From positions 2,528,501 through 2,592,500 of the forward strand of contig NC_007912.1 in the NCBI RefSeq assembly GCF_000013665.1: a stretch of 64,000 nucleotides of DNA. Direction: 5' to 3'. Source of the stretch: Saccharophagus degradans 2-40. GTDB lineage: Bacteria; Pseudomonadota; Gammaproteobacteria; Pseudomonadales; Cellvibrionaceae. The translations under genes were made by a program, and so were the position numbers. Positions 28,774 to 37,985 of the stretch are shown piece by piece; position 1 is the first letter of the stretch; each line of letters opens with the position of its first letter. The notes under the pieces are model-generated. The model ran no database searches, was not told the origin of the DNA, and worked only from the letters and a program-made list of their open reading frames with translations.

Positions 28774-29709
28774 ATGCTACGCTTTATTGTTTTTCGCTTG
28801 TTAGCCGCCATACCGGTTTTATTTTTTGTTATTTTAATTACATTCACCCTTGTGCGTATGGCACCCGGTGGGCCTTTTGATATAGATCGAGCGGTGCCAC
28901 AACAGGTATTAGATAACCTAAACAAACGCTACCACTTGGACGACCCTATTCATGTGCAGTTTGGCGATTATGTTTTTAACCTGCTTAAAGGTGATTTTGG
29001 CCCATCCTTTAAATACCCTAGCCGCACCGTAACCGAACTTATTGGCATTGGCTTGCCAGCTACCATTGAGCTTGGTTTTTACGCGCTACTGGTGGCCATG
29101 GTAATAGGTATTCTCGCAGGCATTTTAGCCGGCATTCGCCCCAACACATGGCAAGACTACGTGCCAATGAGCTTTGCGATGATAGGTATATGCCTGCCCT
29201 CGTTTGTGCTCGGCCCACTGTTAATATTAAGTTTCGGTATTGGTTTAGATTGGTTCCCTGTATCGGGTTGGGGCGTAAGCCCTGGCGATAAGGTTTTGCC
29301 TTCGCTTACCTTGGGTGCCGCCTACGCCGCTTACGTAGCGCGCTTAACCCGCGGCGGTATGCTCGATGTAATGAGCCAAGATTATATTCGCACGGCACGA
29401 GCAAAAGGCCTACCTGAGTGGCGAATAGTCACTAAGCACGCCCTGCGCGGGGCATTAAACCCTGTTATCGCTTTCGCAGGCCCCGCAGCGGCAGGCTTGC
29501 TTAGCGGCTCGTTTGTAGTTGAAACTATTTATCAAATACCCGGGCTAGGTCGCTTTTATTTACAAGCCGCATTTAACCGCGATTACACCATGATATTAGG
29601 TACCACTATTTTTCTATCTGTTCTTATTATTGTATTCAACCTACTCGCAGATGTAATTCAAGCAGCGCTTAACCCTAAGCTTAAACACGGTTTAGGAGGT
29701 GCACGCTAA
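28774..29709 (+). CDS. oppB: Oligopeptide ABC transporter permease OppB
   Basis: Inner-membrane permease with six predicted helices (311 residues). The N-terminus MLRFIVFRLLAAIPVLF, the VRMAPGGPFD segment (~28-37), and the EAA loop RTARAKGLPEWRIVTKHALRGALNP (residues ~208-232) are diagnostic of OppB/DppB. The last base of its stop TAA is the A of the ATG of oppC (TAATG), so the two permeases are translationally coupled. Confidence 0.95.
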   Translation: MLRFIVFRLLAAIPVLFFVILITFTLVRMAPGGPFDIDRAVPQQVLDNLNKRYHLDDPIHVQFGDYVFNLLKGDFGPSFKYPSRTVTELIGIGLPATIELGFYALLVAMVIGILAGILAGIRPNTWQDYVPMSFAMIGICLPSFVLGPLLILSFGIGLDWFPVSGWGVSPGDKVLPSLTLGAAYAAYVARLTRGGMLDVMSQDYIRTARAKGLPEWRIVTKHALRGALNPVIAFAGPAAAGLLSGSFVVETIYQIPGLGRFYLQAAFNRDYTMILGTTIFLSVLIIVFNLLADVIQAALNPKLKHGLGGAR

Positions 29710-30590
29710 TGACCACCTTAGATGCACTTAATCAGTACGAAGCAGGCCGTTCACTATGGCAAGATGCCTTCGCTCGATTAAAGAAAAATAAGCTAGCTAT
29801 GGCAGGCTTGATCATACTCGTTAGCATGATAATACTGGCCATTTTTACGCCCCTCATCGTGCCCTATTCCTACGAAGCTCAGAACCTTGAGCTTGGCGCC
29901 ACGCCACCTTCCGCCGCCCACTGGTTGGGTACAGATACATTTGGTAGAGACCAACTTACCCGCATTTTATACGGCAGTCGCATTTCGCTTATGGTTGGCT
30001 TAATAGCTACAGCGGTAGCCTTATGCATTGGCGTTTTGTGGGGCACTATTGCTGGGTTTATTGGCGGTAAAGTAGATGCATGGATGATGCGCTTTGTGGA
30101 TGTGCTTTACGCCTTACCTTTCGCTATTTTTATTATTTTACTTACCGTTGTATTTGGCCGCAGCTTACTACTTCTATTTTTAGCTATAGGCGCAGTTGAA
30201 TGGTTAACCATGGCGCGCATTGTACGTGGTCAGGTAATGGCATTAAGCAAGCAAGAGTTTATTGAAGCTAGCATCGCTATGGGCCTAAACCGTTGGCAAA
30301 TTATAACGCGCCACTTAATTCCCAACACGCTTGGCCCAGTTATTGTTTACACCACACTTACCATCCCAAATGTTATTTTATTGGAATCATTTTTAAGCTT
30401 TTTAGGTTTAGGGATACAACCTCCGCAAAGTTCATGGGGGTCGTTAATCTCTTCGGGCGTAGAAACCATGGAGGAATATCCGTGGTTATTGATCTACCCT
30501 GCCCTTACTCTTTCTCTCACGCTGTTTGCATTGAACTTTCTAGGCGATGGCCTACGCGATGCTTTCGACCCAAGAGCCTCTAAAGATTAA
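29709..30590 (+). CDS. oppC: Oligopeptide ABC transporter permease OppC
   Basis: Second permease (293 residues) with the OppC N-terminal cytoplasmic stretch SLWQDAFARLKKNKLAMAGL, six helices, the HWLGTDTFGRDQLTRILYG motif (~74-92) typical of OppC/DppC, and the EAA loop EASIAMGLNRWQIITRHLIPN. It forms the transport channel with OppB. The stop precedes the ATPase start by four bases. Confidence 0.95.
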   Translation: MTTLDALNQYEAGRSLWQDAFARLKKNKLAMAGLIILVSMIILAIFTPLIVPYSYEAQNLELGATPPSAAHWLGTDTFGRDQLTRILYGSRISLMVGLIATAVALCIGVLWGTIAGFIGGKVDAWMMRFVDVLYALPFAIFIILLTVVFGRSLLLLFLAIGAVEWLTMARIVRGQVMALSKQEFIEASIAMGLNRWQIITRHLIPNTLGPVIVYTTLTIPNVILLESFLSFLGLGIQPPQSSWGSLISSGVETMEEYPWLLIYPALTLSLTLFALNFLGDGLRDAFDPRASKD

Positions 30591-30594
30591 TACT

Positions 30595-32214
30595 ATGAGC
30601 CACCTAATAGTTAAAAATTTAACCACCCACTTTTATACACGCGAAGGTTTAACCACCGCTGTAGATAACGTTAGCTTTACCCTAGAAGCGGGCCAAATAC
30701 TTGGCATAGTTGGCGAATCCGGCTCGGGTAAATCTGTTGCTTGCTACAGTTTGCTAGGTTTAATTCCTAGCCCACCGGGCAAAGTGGTTAATGGCAGCGC
30801 TCTGTTTAACGGCGAAGACCTTCTTACTAAAACAGAAGCGGAATTACGCAGTGTGCGCGGCAGAAAAATTAGCATGATTTTTCAAGACCCTATGACCTCC
30901 CTCAACCCGCACATGCGTATAGGTGATCAACTAATAGAAGCCTATCGCTTGCACCACAAAAGCACTAAAAAACAGGCAACCGAAAAGGCGATACAGCTTC
31001 TACAAGAAGTGGGTATTAAAGACGCCGACACACGCATACGTGCCTACCCTCATGAATTTTCTGGCGGTATGCGACAGCGCGCCATGATCGCCATGGCTTT
31101 GATTACCGAGCCAGAATTATTAATAGCCGACGAACCAACAACTGCACTGGACGTAACCGTACAAGCGCAAATTCTACAGTTGATTAAATCGATCCAGCAG
31201 AAGCGACACCTAAGTGTCATTTTTATTTCGCACGACTTAGCTGTAGTTTCACAAATTGCCGACCAGCTTATCGTTATGAAAGAAGGTAAGGTGGTAGAAA
31301 GCGGTGCAACTGCGAGCGTTTTTAGCGAGCAAAAGCACCCTTATACAAAAAAATTAATTGCTGCTATTCCCAATAAAGCCAAGCAGGTTAAATATACCGC
31401 TACCGAAACCAACCCTTTGTTAACGGTTAATAATCTTTCCACCAGCTTCGCGCAAGAAACCACCAGTTGGTTTGGCAAAAAGGCCGCCCGTAAGGTAGTG
31501 GTAAAAGATATTAGCTTTTCAATTCAGCAAGGCGAAATACTCGGGTTAGTTGGTGAGTCTGGCTCGGGTAAATCTACCCTTGGTCGCAGTGTTATTAAAT
31601 TAATTAACGCCGATAACGGCGAAATAAACATAGACCAACATTGCATTCACACCTTGCAAGGTGACAAGCTAAAACAAGCCCGCAAAGATTTTCAAATGAT
31701 CTTTCAAGACCCGTACGCGTCGCTTAACCCAAGGTTAACGGTATTTGACGCGCTGGCAGAACCGCTGCTTTTGCACGGCATTGCCAACAAAACCAATGTG
31801 GTGGAGAAAGTTAACACCTTAATGGATGACGTAGGCCTTGCCCGTAAGTTTGTGCGCAAATACCCCCATGAGTTTTCTGGTGGCCAGCGCCAGCGTATAG
31901 CCATAGCTCGCGCCTTAGCCCCACAACCAAAGCTCATAATTGCCGATGAGCCCGTATCGGCGTTGGATGTAACCATCCAAGCACAAATATTAGAGCTACT
32001 GCTTAACCTTACTCAAAAGCACTGCCTCGCTATGTTATTTATTTCGCACGATTTAGCCGTTGTGCGCTACCTGTGCGACCGAGTAATGGTTATGCACAAC
32101 GGCAACCTTGTAGAGCAAGGGCCTACCGAAGACATTTATAACCAGCCCACTCACCCTTATACCCAAACGTTAATTAGCGCGATTCCAACTTTTATGACAC
32201 AAAATATGCACTAA
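30595..32214 (+). CDS. Fused oligopeptide transporter ATPase (OppD-OppF)
   Basis: The 539-residue protein carries two complete ABC ATPase domains in one chain, the OppD-like first and the OppF-like second, as in YejF and GsiA. Each has a Walker A GESGSGKS (~residues 40-47 and ~320-327), an ABC signature (SGGMRQR ~156 and SGGQRQR ~427) and a Walker B (LLIADEP/LIIADEP). Each half ends with the oligopeptide/dipeptide C-terminal region (HPYTKKLIAAIP and HPYTQTLISAIP). I chose the ATG at 30595; an upstream in-frame ATG at 30547 lies inside oppC. It ends the operon and powers uptake through OppBC. Confidence 0.95.
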   Translation: MSHLIVKNLTTHFYTREGLTTAVDNVSFTLEAGQILGIVGESGSGKSVACYSLLGLIPSPPGKVVNGSALFNGEDLLTKTEAELRSVRGRKISMIFQDPMTSLNPHMRIGDQLIEAYRLHHKSTKKQATEKAIQLLQEVGIKDADTRIRAYPHEFSGGMRQRAMIAMALITEPELLIADEPTTALDVTVQAQILQLIKSIQQKRHLSVIFISHDLAVVSQIADQLIVMKEGKVVESGATASVFSEQKHPYTKKLIAAIPNKAKQVKYTATETNPLLTVNNLSTSFAQETTSWFGKKAARKVVVKDISFSIQQGEILGLVGESGSGKSTLGRSVIKLINADNGEINIDQHCIHTLQGDKLKQARKDFQMIFQDPYASLNPRLTVFDALAEPLLLHGIANKTNVVEKVNTLMDDVGLARKFVRKYPHEFSGGQRQRIAIARALAPQPKLIIADEPVSALDVTIQAQILELLLNLTQKHCLAMLFISHDLAVVRYLCDRVMVMHNGNLVEQGPTEDIYNQPTHPYTQTLISAIPTFMTQNMH

Positions 32215-32287
32215 ACTGTAGTTAAGTAAAACATATTGCGATCACCGATTGCATAAATAGGCCCATCGCTACTACACTTCGCGCATT

Positions 32288-32312
32288 GCGCCCCCAGACC
32301 AATTTGGGGCGC
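32288..32312 (+). promoter_or_regulatory. GC-rich hairpin before rimK
   Basis: GCGCCCC (32288-32294) pairs perfectly with GGGGCGC (32306-32312) across an 11-base loop. The hairpin ends 22 bases before the rimK ATG and has no T run. It could be a weak terminator for the opp operon or structure in the rimK leader. Confidence 0.4.
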
Positions 32313-32334
32313 CACCTCGCATACAGGAATCCCT

Positions 32335-33240
32335 ATGAGAATCGCCGTCCTATCACGCAACCCTAACCTCTATTCTACTCGCCGCTTAAAAGAAGCCGGC
32401 GAGGCCCGTGGCCACACAGTAGATATAATCGACACACTGCATTGCTACATGGATATCACCATGAGCCGACCCGCGGTGCGCTACCACGGCGAAGAACTAC
32501 CCTACTATGACGCCGTCATACCTCGCATTGGCGCGTCCATTACCTTTTACGGTACGGCGGTAGTGCGTCAATTCGAAATGATGGGCACATTCTGTGTAAA
32601 CGAATCTGTAGCTATTAGCCGTTCGCGCGACAAATTGCGCTCGCTACAACTGCTATCGCGCAAAGGTGTGGGCCTACCCCGTACAGGTTTTGCCAACCGT
32701 CCAGACAAAATCAAAGACTTAATTAAGAATGTGGGCGGCGCCCCTTTAGTAATTAAGTTACTAGAAGGTACACAAGGCATTGGCGTTGTATTAGCCGACA
32801 CCAACAAAACTGCAGAGAGCATTCTAGAAGCCTTTATGGGGCTAAACGCCAACATTTTGGTGCAGGAATACATTAAAGAAGCTGGCGGTGCAGATATACG
32901 CTGCTTTGTGGTGGGTAATAAAGTGGTTGCCGCTATGAAGCGTCAAGGCGCCGAAGGCGAGTTCCGCTCCAACCTTCATCGCGGCGGGTCCGCCACTTTA
33001 GTAAGATTGAGCAAAGAAGAACGAGCCACCGCCGTGAATGCAGCCAAAGTAATGGGCTTGAATGTATGCGGCGTAGATATCTTACAATCCAACAACGGCC
33101 CCGTTGTTATGGAAGTAAACTCCTCCCCGGGTTTAGAAGGCATAGAAAATGCTACCAATAAAGACGTAGCGGCATTGGTAATGGAATTTATAGAAGCCAA
33201 CGCTAAACCCAACAATACTAAAACACGCGGTAAAGGCTAA
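32335..33240 (+). CDS. rimK: Ribosomal protein S6 alpha-L-glutamate ligase RimK
   Basis: RimK is an ATP-grasp ligase that adds glutamates to the C-terminus of ribosomal protein S6, changing ribosome composition and translation. The 301-residue product has the family N-terminus ([18 protein letters not shown]), the ATP-grasp core ([18 protein letters not shown], ~residues 138-155; [21 protein letters not shown], ~175-195) and the metal-binding end [15 protein letters not shown]. The length equals E. coli RimK (300). AGGAAT precedes the ATG. It opens a three-gene operon with the deacylase (2-base gap) and rimB-like gene. Confidence 0.96.
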   Translation: MRIAVLSRNPNLYSTRRLKEAGEARGHTVDIIDTLHCYMDITMSRPAVRYHGEELPYYDAVIPRIGASITFYGTAVVRQFEMMGTFCVNESVAISRSRDKLRSLQLLSRKGVGLPRTGFANRPDKIKDLIKNVGGAPLVIKLLEGTQGIGVVLADTNKTAESILEAFMGLNANILVQEYIKEAGGADIRCFVVGNKVVAAMKRQGAEGEFRSNLHRGGSATLVRLSKEERATAVNAAKVMGLNVCGVDILQSNNGPVVMEVNSSPGLEGIENATNKDVAALVMEFIEANAKPNNTKTRGKG

Positions 33241-33242
33241 CA

Positions 33243-34280
33243 ATGGACCCACTGGTAATTGGCGGTGTAGAAATTAAACCCGGCTCGGTACAACGTATCG
33301 AGCTACCAGTAGTAAAGCTGTATACAGACACAGATATGTGTATGCCGATTCACGTTGTTCGCTCGCGTAAACCCGGCCCCACAGTTTTCGTATCTGCCGC
33401 TGTGCACGGCGATGAATTGAATGGCATAGAAATTATTCGCCGCTTAATTCAGCTTAAATCACCTAAATTAAAATGCGGTACGCTTATTTTAGTTCCTATG
33501 GTGAATGTGTACGGCGTACTTAACCAAAGCCGCTATATGCCAGACCGCCGCGATCTGAACCGCTGCTTTCCAGGCTCGCCAAAAGGCTCGCTTGCGGGGC
33601 GTGTGGCCGATACTTTCCTAACCGAAATAGTGAAGCACTGCGATTACGGTATAGATTTACATACCGGTGCTATCCACCGTTCTAACCTGCCACAAATACG
33701 TGCAGACTTAGACGACCCAGAAACATTGGAACTTGCAGAAGTTTTTGGCGTACCCGTGTTACTTAATTCAAACCTACGCGATGGCTCGTTGCGCCAAGCT
33801 GCGGTCGAGTCTGGCACTAAAATATTATTGTACGAAGCGGGCCAAGCATTGCGTTACGACGAGCTTTCTATTCGCGCGGGCTTGCGTGGTATTTTAAATG
33901 TGCTTAGCCATTTAGATATGACTAAAAAGCGCATTCGTAAAAAACCAGTAAAACCCTTTGTTGCCAACACCAGTGCTTGGCAACGCGCAAATGAAAGCGG
34001 CATAGTAAATAACCTAAAAAACCTAGGTGACCAGGTACAAAAAGGTGATGCCCTCGCCTACATTGGCAGCCCCTACGGCGAACGACTAGACACCGTAAAA
34101 GCCAGTCGCTCTGGCATTATTATTGGCAAACAAAACATTCCGCTGGTGCAAGAAGGCGATGCAATGTTCCATATTGCATATTTTTCTGAAGCAGACGAAG
34201 AAATTGTAGAGAATATTGAGAAAATGCAAGATATTCTACTTCCAACAGATCAGGACCCTTCAACCTACACGGGCATGTAG
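33243..34280 (+). CDS. AstE/aspartoacylase-family zinc deacylase
   Basis: This is a zinc carboxypeptidase-like deacylase of the succinylglutamate desuccinylase/aspartoacylase family (345 residues). Metal-binding residues are seen in AAVHGDELNGIEIIRRL (His and Glu, ~52-68) and the second His in YGIDLHTGA (~140). The tail from ~240 has a lipoyl-like beta domain (GDQVQKGDALAYIG), as in other members of this subgroup. It lies between rimK and the RimB-like protease in one operon. A plausible role is to remove acyl or glutamyl groups added by RimK, but this is inference from position; the real substrate is unknown. Confidence 0.88.
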   Translation: MDPLVIGGVEIKPGSVQRIELPVVKLYTDTDMCMPIHVVRSRKPGPTVFVSAAVHGDELNGIEIIRRLIQLKSPKLKCGTLILVPMVNVYGVLNQSRYMPDRRDLNRCFPGSPKGSLAGRVADTFLTEIVKHCDYGIDLHTGAIHRSNLPQIRADLDDPETLELAEVFGVPVLLNSNLRDGSLRQAAVESGTKILLYEAGQALRYDELSIRAGLRGILNVLSHLDMTKKRIRKKPVKPFVANTSAWQRANESGIVNNLKNLGDQVQKGDALAYIGSPYGERLDTVKASRSGIIIGKQNIPLVQEGDAMFHIAYFSEADEEIVENIEKMQDILLPTDQDPSTYTGM

Positions 34281-34301
34281 TACAAAAAGACGAGAGATTT
34301 T

Positions 34302-34739
34302 ATGGAAAAAAAAATGATAATCGGAAGTATCGAAACCTGTGATTTACCAGATTTGGGTATTTTCGATTTACAAATTCGCGTAGACACTGGCGCAAAAACA
34401 TCCTCGCTGCACGTGGATAACATTCGCCGCTTTAAAGAAAACGGCCGCCCCCACGTGCGCTTCGACATTCACCCAGATATATACAATGTAGAAAGCGTAA
34501 TAGAAGCTACCGCACCGTTAAAAGATATACGCCAAATAAAATCATCCAACGGTGAATCGCAAGAACGCTACGTAATTAAAACCACGCTGGTACTAGGCGA
34601 CCAAAGCTGGCCAATAGAGCTTACATTAACCAATCGCTCGGATATGACCTACCTAATGCTTTTTGGCAGACAAGGCATGGGCGATAAAGTGTTGGTAGAC
34701 CCATCAGAAACGTTTTTAGTTACTTCATCACCAAAATAA
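34302..34739 (+). CDS. RimB-like retropepsin-type protease
   Basis: The 145-residue protein belongs to the putative ATP-dependent zinc protease family (PF05618), whose members are now known as retropepsin-like aspartic proteases and include Pseudomonas RimB, which acts on the RimK-modified S6 tail. The active site is DTGAKTSSLH (Asp near residue 28), with the conserved SNGESQERYVI and the C-terminal LFGRQGMGDKVLVDP. GAGA precedes the ATG. It ends the rimK operon. The rimK-deacylase-rimB order suggests all three act on the same modification. Confidence 0.88.
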   Translation: MEKKMIIGSIETCDLPDLGIFDLQIRVDTGAKTSSLHVDNIRRFKENGRPHVRFDIHPDIYNVESVIEATAPLKDIRQIKSSNGESQERYVIKTTLVLGDQSWPIELTLTNRSDMTYLMLFGRQGMGDKVLVDPSETFLVTSSPK

Positions 34740-34756
34740 CTAATTGATCGACTTCT

Positions 34757-34788
34757 TAAACTACCCGTTAATACTAGCGGGTAGTTTA
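34757..34788. terminator. Hairpin between convergent rimB-like and ICMT-like genes
   Basis: Eleven-base perfect arms TAAACTACCCG (34757-34767) and CGGGTAGTTTA (34778-34788). T runs are short on both sides, so strength is uncertain. Confidence 0.6.
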
Positions 34789-34808
34789 TGCTTCTGCGAT
34801 TACTGCTA

Positions 34809-35300
34809 TTACAGCCAAGGCCTAACACGCTGCAAATACTGCAAGTACGCATCACCAAACAATTTGGTCAGCATTTCTTCTTCTGGTTTTATTTGCATAT
34901 GTGTCATTAAAAACACAAACACAATTGGCAATACCAACCCTACAAAACTAAACCTTAGCAGCAAGTAAGAAAGAATTATAAGCAGCATGCCTAAGTACAT
35001 AGGGTTGCGCGTAAACCTATAAACACCAGTTTGCACCAAAGTACTGCTACGCTCTGGGTGCATAGGGTTTACGGTAGTTTGGTGTTTTTTAAACAGATAT
35101 GCGCCGGCAAGAATTACACCAGCACCAACAAGCGCAATGCTTAAGCTTGCTATATAAAGCGCAACACTGGGGATAAATAAAATTAGGTTTACAGGGCAAA
35201 AAAGGGATATATGAAAGCAAAGCTCAACTAACACGCAAAATGCCAGCACCCAAAACAATGGTGGTACGGCATTTCTTTTTAAAATACTGCTTTTGAACAC
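34809..35300 (-). CDS. Isoprenylcysteine methyltransferase-like membrane protein
   Basis: The 163-residue protein has about four transmembrane helices. It carries the signature of the ICMT/PEMT methyltransferase superfamily: TGVYRFTRNPMYLGMLL (~89-105) for cofactor binding, and the conserved paired acidic residues IKPEEEMLTKLFGDAYLQYLQRVRPWL at the C-terminus. It probably methylates a lipid or small hydrophobic molecule; bacteria of this kind have no prenylated proteins, so the substrate is unknown. The start codon is GTG (35298-35300), since no ATG lies at the right place. Confidence 0.85.
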   Translation of the reverse strand: MFKSSILKRNAVPPLFWVLAFCVLVELCFHISLFCPVNLILFIPSVALYIASLSIALVGAGVILAGAYLFKKHQTTVNPMHPERSSTLVQTGVYRFTRNPMYLGMLLIILSYLLLRFSFVGLVLPIVFVFLMTHMQIKPEEEMLTKLFGDAYLQYLQRVRPWL

Positions 35301-35337
35301 GCTAATTTTTAGGACTCTCTTTGCACACTAATAGCCA

Positions 35338-35913
35338 CTAAAAACGGTAATCCACATTAAAACCGATAATACTAAACGTATCTATTTCGGTTTCTATAAG
35401 GATACGATATTCCAAATTAAAATAGGTTTTTTCGTTTAGTATTAAACCCGCCCCAATACCGTACGAGTTACCCTCTGCGCTTGCATGGTAATCTACATCT
35501 TTAATAGTGGATGTAGTTTGCGCTAGCGTCATACCTATTAAGCCATATATTTTTGCAATATCATTGGTAATCTCTGGGCGGTAATAAATAGAACGGTATT
35601 GGTTAATCCATAGCGATGCCAACTCGATGCGTCCTGTTGGGCTAGTTGAATCGAGCGCGTAGGTTTCATCGCGCAAGCTTGCCCCCATCCTAACTTCTAG
35701 ACCAAGCCAGTTATTATATTTATAACCGGCAAATAACTCGGCTGTTTTTACGGGAATCTTACCCCCAAGGAAGTTATCAACGCCTATATCTGCCTGCCCT
35801 AACCCCCCACCTATATACACACCGCGTTCGCGATCGGCCATGGCGCCTTGCGATAGGGCTAATACACTACCAATAAGTATAAGTATTTGAGCTTTAGCTA
35901 GTAGCTTGGTCAT
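35338..35913 (-). CDS. Outer-membrane beta-barrel protein
   Basis: The 191-residue product has a signal peptide (cleavage after GAMA, ~residue 26) and a mature part of alternating beta-strand character ending in a terminal aromatic (YRF), the C-terminal signature of outer-membrane barrels. GVYIGGGLGQADIGVDNF at the start and FAGYKYNNWLGLEVRMGASLRD are typical of the OmpA-like eight-stranded barrel (OMP_b-brl family). Function is unknown. It probably forms a small porin-like or adhesion barrel. An AAGAGA site precedes the ATG. Confidence 0.82.
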   Translation of the reverse strand: MTKLLAKAQILILIGSVLALSQGAMADRERGVYIGGGLGQADIGVDNFLGGKIPVKTAELFAGYKYNNWLGLEVRMGASLRDETYALDSTSPTGRIELASLWINQYRSIYYRPEITNDIAKIYGLIGMTLAQTTSTIKDVDYHASAEGNSYGIGAGLILNEKTYFNLEYRILIETEIDTFSIIGFNVDYRF

Positions 35914-35976
35914 AGGGGTATCTCTTTTTATAGAAGCTTGCTGGCCCTGCGGCCTAATCCTTAATTGCGGCGTATA

Positions 35977-36588
35977 TTAACCCGTACAGCCGTATTTATG
36001 CAGTACCGCTTTCACTTCTTCGAGCTCAAATGCTTTTTCTGCATGCAAACCCGCTTTGCGCGCGCCTTCCACGTTGATCATATTATCGTCTATAAACAAA
36101 ATACTGCGCGGGTCTGCCCCCATCTTATCGGACGCGTAGGCAAAGCCATGTGTATCTGGTTTGAAGTAACCAATCTCATACGACGCAAAGCAATAGTCAA
36201 ATAAGCTTTCTAGACCTAAATCTTTTGTTAACCAGGGTAAATGCAGCTCGTTGGTATTGGAGTAAAAGCCTAATGTGTAGTCTTTTCGCAAGTTCAACAA
36301 TAATTCCCTCGCGCCAGTAAACAAGCCCTTTGGCCAACGAGTAAATTCCTGCTTAAATTGCTCGGCAGAAATCAACAGCCCTTGCTCGGCGATAATACGC
36401 TCTACAAATTCATCGGCGGTCATAATGCCTGTTTCAAAGGCTTTGACTACCGGCGACTGCCCCCAACGCAGCCAAGCATCGGCATAGCTAACAGGCGTTT
36501 CTAGCCAATGATCCTTAAGGGGGCTGCCATCTAATTCAATTAGCACACCACCTAAGTCAAACAACAAAGTCGTCACTCGTGCATCCAT
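35977..36588 (-). CDS. HAD family hydrolase (YihX-like)
   Basis: The 203-residue haloacid-dehalogenase-fold phosphatase has motif I LLFDLGGVLI (residues 8-17, nucleophile Asp11; the second Asp of DxD is Gly, as in the YihX/epoxide-hydrolase-N subgroup). Motif II is in YSNTNELH (~115), motif III Lys in EIGYFKPD (~150), and motif IV FIDDNMINVEGA (~173). YihX dephosphorylates glucose-1-phosphate, but the substrate here is not evident. It is a single gene. Confidence 0.88.
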   Translation of the reverse strand: MDARVTTLLFDLGGVLIELDGSPLKDHWLETPVSYADAWLRWGQSPVVKAFETGIMTADEFVERIIAEQGLLISAEQFKQEFTRWPKGLFTGARELLLNLRKDYTLGFYSNTNELHLPWLTKDLGLESLFDYCFASYEIGYFKPDTHGFAYASDKMGADPRSILFIDDNMINVEGARKAGLHAEKAFELEEVKAVLHKYGCTG

Positions 36589-36719
36589 AAAAGTTGCTCA
36601 CACTGTAAAAAGTAAATTTTAAAGTTAAAACACACCAACGCCCATGCCATAAAGCAGTAAAATGTGCGCTAATACTGCACACTTGCTCACAGCCAACTAA
36701 GTAGAAAAGTACACCTTTT

Positions 36720-37913
36720 ATGCCTTCGCCCCTGCAAACCTTATTTTTACAGCTACACCAAGAGCTTGTTAGCAGTAAATTGCTGTGGCAGCCGTCGCTT
36801 TTTGTAAACCCATCCCCTTCTTGGCTAAAGCTCTACCCGGCTTTAACAGAGCAATGCCTAAGCTTAAGCGAAAACCAGCTCACCGAGCTAGAGCAACAAC
36901 CAGAGCTAATCCCCCTGTGGCTTAGCGCACACTTGCCACACATTACACAGCTTACTGCTCTAACCGAACTAGAGATGAACGCAAATTCAGCCACAGCGCT
37001 GCCCAAGCAGTGGGATGCTGGCATACCCGGCAGAAAAGCCAAGCAAATAAAAGCGTTTGCCGAAGCGTTCAAACCAGAGGGCGACATACTTGTAGATTGG
37101 TGCAGTGGCAAAGCGCACCTAGGCCGAACCCTTTCTGCGCTATATGCAGCCCCCTGCCTAGCCTTGGAATATAACCCAACCCTGTGCCAGCAAGGCAATG
37201 TGTTAGCGCGTAAACGCAACCTTAACACGCACTTTGTGGCAACCGATGTACTTAAGCTAGGTGTAGCCTTACCTGCAAGCTCACATATTTGCGCCTTACA
37301 CGCCTGCGGCGACCTGCATAGAAGCTTGGTAGCCCAAGCTACAAGCCACCCTGTTGCCGCCCTAACGTTTGCACCGTGCTGCTACCCATTATGGCTAGAC
37401 GATACTTACACACCGCTTTCGAAAACTGCACTTAAACACAATTTGCAGCTAGACCGCACAGATTTGCATTTGGCTGTACAAGAGTGCGTTACAGCTACAC
37501 CAAGAGAGCAAAGCCTTAGCCATAAACAAGCAACGTGGCGGTTAGGGTTTGATTGTTTACAGCGAGACATAAGACAAAGTGATAGCTATTTAAACACTCC
37601 ATCTTTGCCCCTTTCCGCCCTTAATAATGGCTTCGAGCATTATTGCCGTACATTAGCTGCATTAAAAAATTTAACGCTACCGCAAAATATTCAATGGCAG
37701 CATTATGAAAAAGCAGGCGAAGTGCGCTGGGCAAAATTACGCAGACTACAACTAGTTCGCCATGCATATAGGCGAGCGTTAGAGTTATGGCTGGTGTTAG
37801 ATTTAGCACTGCGCCTCGAAGAAGCGAATTACACTGTAGTCATTAATCAGTTTTGCGACCGGGCTTTAACACCCAGAAATATTATTATAAATGCTAAATT
37901 AAACACGCATTAA
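36720..37913 (+). CDS. SAM methyltransferase, METTL25/GSTCD-like (Methyltransf_32)
   Basis: The 397-residue cytoplasmic protein has the pattern of PF13679. It shows an SAM-binding motif DILVDWCSGKAHLGRTL (~120-136), CALHACGDLHRSLV (~195-208) and FAPCCYPLW (~219-227). This PCCY-containing family is related to GSTCD and METTL25. The N-terminal ~110 residues and the basic C-terminus are specific. RNA is a likely substrate by analogy, but this is inference. It converges on hipA. Confidence 0.85.
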   Translation: MPSPLQTLFLQLHQELVSSKLLWQPSLFVNPSPSWLKLYPALTEQCLSLSENQLTELEQQPELIPLWLSAHLPHITQLTALTELEMNANSATALPKQWDAGIPGRKAKQIKAFAEAFKPEGDILVDWCSGKAHLGRTLSALYAAPCLALEYNPTLCQQGNVLARKRNLNTHFVATDVLKLGVALPASSHICALHACGDLHRSLVAQATSHPVAALTFAPCCYPLWLDDTYTPLSKTALKHNLQLDRTDLHLAVQECVTATPREQSLSHKQATWRLGFDCLQRDIRQSDSYLNTPSLPLSALNNGFEHYCRTLAALKNLTLPQNIQWQHYEKAGEVRWAKLRRLQLVRHAYRRALELWLVLDLALRLEEANYTVVINQFCDRALTPRNIIINAKLNTH

Positions 37914-37985
37914 ATTAACACCAAGATAAAATGTATTTACATTCGCGACCAAGGCGCCTTTATTTTTACTACTTAGCAGTTCATT

